Part shown: positions 7,683-14,745 of the stretch, one piece after another | How the letters are laid out: every line of letters begins with the position of its first letter | How positions within the stretch are numbered: position 1 is the stretch's first letter | NCBI GenBank assembly: GCA_041629655.1 | Contig: JBFKMV010000117.1 | Coordinates: 1-16,235, forward strand | Source of the DNA: JBFKMV01 sp041629655 | GTDB taxonomy: Bacteria; Acidobacteriota; Polarisedimenticolia; Polarisedimenticolales; Polarisedimenticolaceae | DNA length: 16,235 nt | Direction of reading: 5' to 3' | The notes under the pieces: generated by a model | The model's database searches: none | What the model was told of the DNA's origin: nothing | What the model saw: the letters and a program-made list of their open reading frames with translations, nothing else | Program-made: the position numbers and the translations under genes

Positions 7683-9119
7683 ATGGAGTGGGGTCCGGGC
7701 AAGCTGATCGCGCTGGCGCTGGGCGGAGCGCTGCTGGGAGGCGCCGCTTTCGCGCAGCAGCCTTCGCGGCCCCACCCGGTCCGGCGCGACGCCGCCCCGA
7801 CGGTCGAGCAGCCGGTCGAGGTGCGCCGGGCCGAGCGCCGGGGCGTCGACTGGCCGGGTTTCCTCGGCCCCACGGGCGACGGCAAGTCCCCCGAGACCGG
7901 CATCCTCACCGCGTGGCCGGAGGGCGGGCCGCCGGTGCTGTGGCAGCTCGAGCTCGGCGAGGGCTACAGCATGCCCTCGGTCGCCGCGGGGCGGCTCTAC
8001 GCCTTCGACCGTCACGGCGACCGCCAGCGGCTGACCTGTCTCGACGCGGCGACCGGCGCCGAGCTGTGGCGCTCCGAGCACCCGGTCGACTACGAGGACT
8101 ACTACGGCTTCAGCAACGGGCCGCGCACCTCGCCGGTGGTGGACGGCGACCGCGTGTACACCTTCGGCGTCGCCGGCCGGCTGCGCTGCCACTCCACCGC
8201 CGACGGCAAGCTGCTGTGGGAGGTGGACACGGCGAAACGCTTCGGCGTCGTGAAGAACTTCTTCGGCGTCGGCAGCACCCCGGTCATCGAGGGCGACCTG
8301 CTGATCGCCCAGATCGGCGGCAGCCCGCCGGGCAGCCCGCCGGTCCAGTCCGGGCGCGTCCGGGGCAACGGCAGCGGCATCGTCGCCTTCGACAAGCGCA
8401 GCGGGGAGGTGCGTTACAGCATCACCGACGAGCTGGCGAGCTACAGCAGCCCGGTGCTGGCCACGATCGAAGGCCGCCGCTGGGCCTTCGTGCTCGCTCG
8501 TAACGGCCTGATCGCGTTCGATCCTCGCTCGGGCGAGCTGCGCTTCCAGGTCCCGTGGCGGGCCACGAAGACCGAGAGCGTCAACGCCGCCAACCCGGTG
8601 GTCGCCGGCGACATGGTGTTCATCACCGAGAGCTACGGCCCGGGCGCCGCCCTGCTGCGGGTCAAGCCCGACGGCTTCGAGGTGCTGCGCAAGGACCCTC
8701 CCGGCCGTGGCGGCAGCCTGCGCAGCCACTGGAGCACGCCGATCCATCACGAGGGCTGGCTCTACGGGTGTAGCGGCTCGGGCAGCGGCGACGCCGAGCT
8801 GCGCGCCGTGAACCTGCTCACCGGCGAGATCGGCTGGTCCAAGGACGGGCTCGGCCGGACGACGCTGCTCTACGCCGACGGCCACCTGGTCGTTCTGGGC
8901 GAGTACGGCAAGCTGCTCCTGGTGCGGGCGACGCCCGAGCGCTACGAGCAGGTGGCGGAGGTCGAGCTGCGCGACGAGCAGGGCGACCCGCTGCTGGCGC
9001 ATCCGGCCTGGAACGCCCCGATCCTGTCCCGTGGTCGGCTCTACGTGCGGGGCAAGGACCGGCTGGTCTGCCTGGATCTGGGCTCCTCCGGGCCGCGCCC
9101 GGCCACCCGCGCCCGCTGA
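7683..9119 (+). CDS. Secreted PQQ-like beta-propeller repeat protein
   Basis: The 478-residue product has a Sec signal peptide (hydrophobic run LIALALGGALLGGAAFA, predicted cleavage after Ala24). After a proline- and arginine-rich linker, it begins with the WPGFLGPTGDGKSPETGI signature often seen at the start of BamB/PQQ-dehydrogenase-like propellers. Repeated blade elements follow, such as LTCLDAATGAELW, LRCHSTADGKLLWEVD, IVAFDKRSGEVRYS, LIAFDPRSGELRFQV and LRAVNLLTGEIGW. These are the pattern of an eight-bladed propeller. No quinoprotein catalytic calcium site or heme motif is visible, so it is probably a binding or scaffolding protein rather than a dehydrogenase. ATG at 7683 is chosen because it starts the signal peptide; the frame is open far upstream through the antiporter gene only because of GC bias. 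Confidence 0.88.
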   Translation: MEWGPGKLIALALGGALLGGAAFAQQPSRPHPVRRDAAPTVEQPVEVRRAERRGVDWPGFLGPTGDGKSPETGILTAWPEGGPPVLWQLELGEGYSMPSVAAGRLYAFDRHGDRQRLTCLDAATGAELWRSEHPVDYEDYYGFSNGPRTSPVVDGDRVYTFGVAGRLRCHSTADGKLLWEVDTAKRFGVVKNFFGVGSTPVIEGDLLIAQIGGSPPGSPPVQSGRVRGNGSGIVAFDKRSGEVRYSITDELASYSSPVLATIEGRRWAFVLARNGLIAFDPRSGELRFQVPWRATKTESVNAANPVVAGDMVFITESYGPGAALLRVKPDGFEVLRKDPPGRGGSLRSHWSTPIHHEGWLYGCSGSGSGDAELRAVNLLTGEIGWSKDGLGRTTLLYADGHLVVLGEYGKLLLVRATPERYEQVAEVELRDEQGDPLLAHPAWNAPILSRGRLYVRGKDRLVCLDLGSSGPRPATRAR

Positions 9120-9164
9120 CGGCCACGCCGGCACGGGTGGATTTCTCCTGGAAAAACGGCAGCG

Positions 9165-9170
9165 TTGACC
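9165..9170 (+). promoter_or_regulatory. Candidate -35 element before the subtilase gene
   Basis: TTGACC matches 5 of 6 bases of the -35 consensus in the gap between the propeller and protease genes. No good -10 is found 16-18 bases downstream, so it is a weak candidate. It overlaps the imperfect inverted repeat AACGGCAGCGTT at 9155-9166. Confidence 0.2.
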
Positions 9171-9224
9171 GTAATCATGCCGTCCATGTCGTTACGACAT
9201 CCGTTTCACGATCGGGAGGGTTTC

Positions 9225-10877
<1,653 letters not shown>

Positions 10878-10894
10878 TACGGCGATGACAGGGG

Positions 10895-10933
10895 AAGGGC
10901 CCGGGCCGGTCGAGCAGGCCGCCCGGGCCCTTT
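10895..10933 (+). terminator. Strong intrinsic terminator after the subtilase gene
   Basis: A 12-bp perfect stem (AAGGGCCCGGGC at 10895-10906 pairing with GCCCGGGCCCTT at 10921-10932), a 14-base loop and a short T-tract lie 17 bases after the protease stop codon. The stem is mirrored on the other strand (AAGGGCCCGGGC again), so it can also serve the convergent Bor-like gene ending at 10957. Confidence 0.85.
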
Positions 10934-10956
10934 CGTGTCCGCCAGCCGGGGTCGCG

Positions 10957-11454
10957 TCAGTCGCCGACGCTCCCGGCACCGTCGCCGGCGGCCATCCGGC
11001 GCGCGATCCAGCGGTCCTGCGCCAGAGCGGTCCGCGCCTCGGCCAGCCGCAGCGGCGCGAGCTCCTCGACGAGGATCAAGAATCGCGGATCGGTCACGAT
11101 CTGCGAGACCTGCTGCTCGTCCAGCTCCAGCTCGGCCCGGCTGCCGTCGTCGCACAGGATCGTCACCGTGGTCGGGCTGTACACGATCCCGACCAGCACG
11201 TCGATCAGGCCGTTGACGAAGCTGACCCGCTCGTGGATCGTCGCGTTTCCCGAGGGGCACAGCTTCGCGACGTCGAGCGTCTTCTGGTGCTTGGGCCGGA
11301 TCAGGCCGAACAGCCAGTGGTGGTGCCAGTTCTTGTAGACCTGCTCGCCGTGCGCGCCGCCCTTGCCGATGGTGTAGGTGTGCTGGAAGCAGCCTCCGAT
11401 CGGCAGCGACAGCGCCACGATCGCGACCGTCGCGGGGATGGTTCGGTTGTTCAT
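10957..11454 (-). CDS. Bor/Iss-family lipoprotein with C-terminal extension
   Basis: The product is a 165-residue lipoprotein. The signal ends in the lipobox PIGGC with Cys22. The Bor core follows: QHTYTIGKG, a His-rich WHHHWLFGLI, then KTLDVAKLC (Cys66), SFVNGLIDVLVGIVYSPTTVTILC (Cys101). These match the lambda Bor / E. coli Iss pattern of K-T-x-D-A-A-K-x-C, F-V-N-G-L and I-Y-x-P-x-x-V-x-x-C. Bor and Iss are outer-membrane lipoproteins linked to serum resistance in enteric bacteria; the role in environmental bacteria is unknown. Unlike lambda Bor (about 97 residues), this one continues for some 64 residues of charged helical sequence after the second conserved cysteine. ATG 11454 has a GGAGGGAGG upstream. 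No phage genes surround it. It shares a terminator region with the convergent protease and is divergent from the next gene. Confidence 0.82.
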   Translation of the reverse strand: MNNRTIPATVAIVALSLPIGGCFQHTYTIGKGGAHGEQVYKNWHHHWLFGLIRPKHQKTLDVAKLCPSGNATIHERVSFVNGLIDVLVGIVYSPTTVTILCDDGSRAELELDEQQVSQIVTDPRFLILVEELAPLRLAEARTALAQDRWIARRMAAGDGAGSVGD

Positions 11455-11677
11455 CGCCGGTCCTCCCTCCCTCGACCGGATGGCCGTGCAAGACGGGTGC
11501 CTCGCACCGGGCGCGTGCGGCTTCACGTCCCCGTCGGCCAAAAACGCTGCCGTTCTGGACGAGTCCACTCTGGGCAGCGACACTGCTACGCTTCGGCGCG
11601 CCGCCCTGCGACGGGGACAGCGTGTCCTCCCCGTTCGACCGGGCCCCGACCGTTGCGTTAGGGAGCGCTTTTGTCGC

Positions 11678-11706
11678 TTGCCCCCGCCCGGCGCGGGAGC
11701 GATAAT
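11678..11706 (+). promoter_or_regulatory. Candidate promoter of the 11746-13178 two-gene unit
   Basis: TTGCCC (11678-11683), a 17-base spacer and GATAAT (11701-11706, 5 of 6 to consensus) give a good housekeeping promoter with a leader of about 33 bases. An inverted repeat CCCGC-N5-GCGGG (11683-11697) fills the spacer and may be an operator. The rest of the 291-base divergent gap (11455-11745) must also hold the promoter of the Bor-like gene, for which no clear element was found. Confidence 0.5.
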
Positions 11707-11745
11707 CGTTACAACCCCGACAGTCTTCGGGACGGAGCGTTGGTC

Positions 11746-12303
11746 ATGAGCGCCCCCGACGCGTCCCAGCGGCACCCGCCCGGTGATCCCGGGCACCGCC
11801 ACCACCCGGTCCACGCGCCGGAAAGCGACGCTTCCCGGGCCCGTCGGCGCGGCCGCCTCGCCGCAAGCGCCGACCCGAACGTGGGTTACCGCATCGAGGA
11901 TTTCCTCGACGACCAGCTGCGGCTGCTCACCGCCGTCGCGGGCTGCGGATCGGAGCACCCGGACACCGTCGAGACGCCCGACCGGCGCTCGCGGCGCGTC
12001 TACACCGCCGAGCTGCGGGAGGCGCTGGGCCGCTCCGGGTGCGCGCAGGCGTTTCTGGAGAAATACGGGCCGGGGTCCGCGGAAAGCCACCTGCGCCGGT
12101 TCGCCCTGGTCCTGGAGTTCATCGAACACTGCCGCGAGAAGATCGTCTGGAGCGGCCTGGCCGACGAGCAGGAGCAATCGGTGGCCGTGCGGGACGAACT
12201 GCTGGGCTGGCTGCTGGAAAAACCCCTCGATCCGGGCCAGAAAAGGATCGAGCCGTGGGTGCTGCGGCGGTTCCTGGACGAGTGGAGCCACCGATGGATG
12301 TGA
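11746..12303 (+). CDS. Conserved-looking hypothetical protein, partner of the nucleotidyltransferase
   Basis: I do not recognise this 185-residue protein. The first 45 residues are polar and low in complexity (HPPGDPGHRHHPVHAP, then Arg-rich). The rest looks like a soluble helical domain: YRIEDFLDDQLRLLTAVAGC, YTAELREALGRSGCAQAF, LRRFALVLEFIEHCREKIVW, WVLRRFLDEWSHRWM. There is no signal peptide or membrane segment. The ATG has GGAG eight bases upstream and a good promoter before it. The last 10 bases overlap the start of the guanylyltransferase gene, so the two are translationally linked, which suggests a common process such as surface-polysaccharide synthesis or its control. That link is inference. 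Confidence 0.72.
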   Translation: MSAPDASQRHPPGDPGHRHHPVHAPESDASRARRRGRLAASADPNVGYRIEDFLDDQLRLLTAVAGCGSEHPDTVETPDRRSRRVYTAELREALGRSGCAQAFLEKYGPGSAESHLRRFALVLEFIEHCREKIVWSGLADEQEQSVAVRDELLGWLLEKPLDPGQKRIEPWVLRRFLDEWSHRWM

Positions 12304-13178
12304 GCGGGTCCCGCGGCCGGCAGTGGATCATCGTGCTCGCCGCCGGGGGCGGGAACCGCCTCCGCACGTTGCTGCGCGCTCCCGACGGGACCCCGGTGCC
12401 GAAGCAGTTCTGCGTCCTCGACGGTAGCGCCTCGATGCTGCAATGGACGCTCGGACGGGCCACACGGCTGGTCTCGCCGTCGCGCATCCTGGTCGTGGTG
12501 GCCCGCGAGCACCGGCGCTGGTGGGAACCCGAGCTCGCGGACCTGCCGCCCGGAAACGTGCTGTTGCAGCCCGAGAACCGCGGCACCGCCGTCGGGATCC
12601 TGTTCCCGCTGATCGAGGTTCTGCGGCGCGATCCCGACGCGACCGTCGCGGTGATGCCGTCCGACCATCACGTCGCCGACGAGCCGCGGCTGCTGGAGAG
12701 TGTCGCCAAGGCCTGCGAGCTGGCCCACCGCGAGCCGGGCCGCACCGTGCTGCTGGGGATGACCCCGAGCGGCCCCGAGCCGGGATACGGATGGGTCGTT
12801 CCCGGTCCGCCCCTGGGCGCCGGGTTGCTGCGCGAGGTGGTGATCTTCGAGGAGAAGCCCGATCCGGCCATGGTCGAGCTGCTCGTGCACCGCGGCGCGC
12901 TGTTGAACAGCTTCATCGTCGCGGCGCGTGGCCGCACCCTGCTCGAGCTGTGCCGGCGGACGCTGCCGGAACGGGTCGCCCGCCTCGAGGCCGCCGCCGG
13001 CGGCGACCTCGGCTCGATCTACGGTCAGCTCACGGCCGCCGATTTCAGCCGCGACGTGCTGGCCCGCGCGTGCGGCGCGCTGGCCGTGCTGCCGGCGCCC
13101 GAGTGCGGCTGGTCCGACCTCGGCACCCCGGAGCGCCTCGCGCGCTACCGCGGGCTCGGTCACGGCGAGGTCGCCTGA
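12294..13178 (+). CDS. Mannose-1-phosphate guanylyltransferase-like sugar nucleotidyltransferase
   Basis: The family makes GDP-mannose from mannose-1-phosphate and GTP for polysaccharide and glycoprotein synthesis in the cytoplasm. The 294 residues comprise the nucleotidyltransferase domain only, without the C-terminal isomerase domain of bifunctional forms. Visible motifs are WIIVLAAGGGNRL (11-23, the nucleotide loop, usually AGGxGTRL), VPKQF (35-39), LQPENRGTAVGILF (91-104), VMPSDHHV (120-127), GYGWV (164-168), IFEEKPD (184-190), LLNSFIV (203-209, Asn205) and GWSDLGTPERL (272-282). The loop has Asn where Thr or similar is usual. ATG 12294 has GGAG six bases upstream; an in-frame GTG at 12300 is a minor alternative. 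It overlaps the preceding gene by 10 bases. Sugar specificity cannot be proven by reading. Confidence 0.87.
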   Translation: MDVSGSRGRQWIIVLAAGGGNRLRTLLRAPDGTPVPKQFCVLDGSASMLQWTLGRATRLVSPSRILVVVAREHRRWWEPELADLPPGNVLLQPENRGTAVGILFPLIEVLRRDPDATVAVMPSDHHVADEPRLLESVAKACELAHREPGRTVLLGMTPSGPEPGYGWVVPGPPLGAGLLREVVIFEEKPDPAMVELLVHRGALLNSFIVAARGRTLLELCRRTLPERVARLEAAAGGDLGSIYGQLTAADFSRDVLARACGALAVLPAPECGWSDLGTPERLARYRGLGHGEVA

Positions 13179-13297
13179 GCGACGCCGTTTCCGGTATTGA
13201 CGCCTTTCGGGAGTCTTTTTCTCCCCTTTCGCTCCCCGCACTCTGCCGGTAGCTTGGTGGTCGCATCGAGACCCTTCGGGCGTGCCGGGAGTGGACC
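13179..13297 (+). promoter_or_regulatory. Promoter region of the Rid-DAHP synthase-heme operon
   Basis: This 119-base gap is pyrimidine-rich. It holds TTGACG at 13197-13202 (5 of 6 to a -35) without a convincing -10 at normal distance. A weak hairpin GGGAG-N7-CTCCC (13209-13225) follows, with a T-rich loop. The hairpin may end the preceding transcript, and the operon promoter probably lies between it and the GGGAG ribosome site at 13288-13292. Confidence 0.3.
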
Positions 13298-13888
13298 ATG
13301 AGCGACGATCGCGCCGCCGTCGGCGAGGCGCTGAACCGGGACCTGCGTCTGAGTGCCGCCGCGCAGGCCGAGCTGGAAGCGCTCGGGCTGTCCGGGGACA
13401 ACCGACCCGTGGACGGCCTGGAGGCCGTGCCGGGGCGCCCGGCGCTGAACAAGCGGGCGATCCGCGCCCCGGACGTGCTCAACGAAGCCTACGACTACGA
13501 GCGGCCCGCGTCGTTCAGCCGCGGCATGCGCGTCGAGCTGCCCGGGGCGACGATGCTGTTCCTGTCCGGCACGGCCAGCGTGGACGAGCACGGTGCGACG
13601 GTGCACCCCGGCGACTTCGCCGCGCAGTGCCTCAGGACCTACCGCAACCTGACCCGGCTGCTCGCCGCGGAGGGCGCGAGCTGGCGCGACGTGGTCCGCA
13701 CGAGCTGCTACCTGCGCGACATCGAGCGCGACTACGCGATGTTCAACGAGATCCGGACTTCGTTCATGACCGCGATCGGTCTCGACCCGCTGCCGGCCAG
13801 CACGGGCATCCAGGCCCGGCTCTGCCGCTCGGACCTGCTGGTGGAGATCGAGGCGATCGCGATCGTGCCGCGCGGCGCCGGACCATGA
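13298..13888 (+). CDS. Rid/YjgF-fold protein, chorismatase-like rather than enamine deaminase
   Basis: The 196-residue protein has an N-terminal extension of about 60-70 residues before a Rid-fold domain. The Rid core shows MLFLSGTASVDEHG (86-99), VHPGDFAAQCLRTYRNLTRLL and VVRTSCYLRDIERDYAMFNEI, ending in LLVEIEAIAIV. In RidA, an arginine just before the C-terminal strand binds the imine/enamine substrate. By my hand alignment the equivalent position is Ser168 (PASTGIQARL), so ordinary deaminase activity is doubtful. The SGTASV plus HPGD-AQ pattern is reminiscent of the C-terminal half of chorismatases (FkbO/Hyg5/XanB2-like), which share this fold, though those are about twice as long. The start has GGGAG nearby. 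The stop overlaps the DAHP synthase start as ATGA, so the two are co-translated. The link to chorismate is inference strengthened by that neighbour. Confidence 0.82.
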   Translation: MSDDRAAVGEALNRDLRLSAAAQAELEALGLSGDNRPVDGLEAVPGRPALNKRAIRAPDVLNEAYDYERPASFSRGMRVELPGATMLFLSGTASVDEHGATVHPGDFAAQCLRTYRNLTRLLAAEGASWRDVVRTSCYLRDIERDYAMFNEIRTSFMTAIGLDPLPASTGIQARLCRSDLLVEIEAIAIVPRGAGP

Positions 13889-14745
13889 ACGGGACGCTGC
13901 CCGATCTGAGCGTGCTGCGGCGCTCGTGGCCCGAGTACGCCGATCCGGCCGCGACCCACGTCGTCGAGGTGCGCGGGGTGCGCATCGGGGGGCCGGCCCC
14001 GGTGGTGATCGCGGGGCCCTGCGCCGTGGAGTCCCTGGAGCAGACGCTCGCGGTCGCCGAGGCCGTGCGCGCCGCCGGGGGGCACCTGTTGCGGGGCGGC
14101 GCGTTCAAGCCGCGCACCAACCCGCACTCGTTCCGCGGCCTGGGCGTCGAGGGGCTGGAGATCCTGGCCGAGGCGCGGCGGCGCACCGGGCTCGGCATCG
14201 TGACCGAGGTGCTGGACCCGCGGCTGGTGGAACGCGTGGCCGAGTCCGCGGACATGCTGCAGGTCGGCTCGCGATCGATGCAGAACTTCCCGCTGCTCGC
14301 CGAGGTCGGCCGCTCCGGGGTTCCGGTGCTGCTCAAGCGGAGCTGGAGCGCCACGCTCGAGGAGTGGCTGTGCGCCGCGGAGTACATCGCAGAGCAGGGC
14401 AACCGCCGGATCGTGCTCTGCGAGCGCGGCATCCGCAGCTCGTGCCACTGGAGCTACGCGCGCAGCGTGCTCGACCTCAACGTGATCGAGCCGCTGCGGA
14501 ATGCGACGCCGTTGCCGGTGATCGTCGACCCGTCGCACGCGACGGGGCGCTGGGCGCTGGTGCCGGCGCTGGGCCGCGCCGCGCTCGCCGCGGGCGCCCA
14601 CGGTTTGCTGATCGAGGTGGTCGCCGGGGAAGCCCAGCGCGCCGGGCTGGCCTGCGATGCCGAGCAAGGCGTGCTGCCGGAGGCGCTGGCGACCATCGTC
14701 GCCGCGACTCGCGAGCACGCGGTTTCCGGGGAGGTCCGGCGATGA
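13885..14745 (+). CDS. 3-deoxy-7-phosphoheptulonate (DAHP) synthase, type I-beta
   Basis: This cytoplasmic enzyme condenses phosphoenolpyruvate with erythrose-4-phosphate to DAHP, the first step of the shikimate pathway. The 286-residue product is a single TIM barrel with only a short N-terminal stretch, so it lacks the ferredoxin-like or chorismate-mutase regulatory domains of many type I-beta enzymes. Motifs are VIAGPCAVES (41-50, metal ligand Cys46), AFKPRTNPHSFRGLG (73-87), GSRSMQNFPLL (128-138, usually GARNMQN), LLKRSW (149-154, usually LLKRG), VLCERGIRS and IVDPSHATG (213-220, metal ligand His218). Metal ligands Glu244 (LLIEV) and Asp258 (CDAEQ) are also in place. All four metal ligands are therefore present, but several usually invariant neighbours differ, suggesting a divergent, unregulated paralogue. 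Both its start and stop overlap neighbours as ATGA. Confidence 0.9.
   Translation: MNGTLPDLSVLRRSWPEYADPAATHVVEVRGVRIGGPAPVVIAGPCAVESLEQTLAVAEAVRAAGGHLLRGGAFKPRTNPHSFRGLGVEGLEILAEARRRTGLGIVTEVLDPRLVERVAESADMLQVGSRSMQNFPLLAEVGRSGVPVLLKRSWSATLEEWLCAAEYIAEQGNRRIVLCERGIRSSCHWSYARSVLDLNVIEPLRNATPLPVIVDPSHATGRWALVPALGRAALAAGAHGLLIEVVAGEAQRAGLACDAEQGVLPEALATIVAATREHAVSGEVRR

Noticed and set aside
9155..9166. The 12-mer AACGGCAGCGTT upstream of the protease recurs inverted at 11543-11554 in the other intergenic gap.
   Set aside because: Several shared 12-mers are expected by chance in a 16-kb GC-rich window, the flanks do not match, and the positions relative to starts differ. It is not enough to call a shared operator.
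10957..11454. The Bor-like gene as evidence of a prophage remnant.
   Set aside because: No integrase, structural, lysis or att-like sequences are nearby and base composition matches the surroundings.
13209..13225. GGGAG-N7-CTCCC hairpin after the guanylyltransferase gene as an intrinsic terminator.
   Set aside because: The stem has only 5 pairs and the T-run is in the loop, not after the stem, so it is kept only as a weak note in the promoter-region entry.
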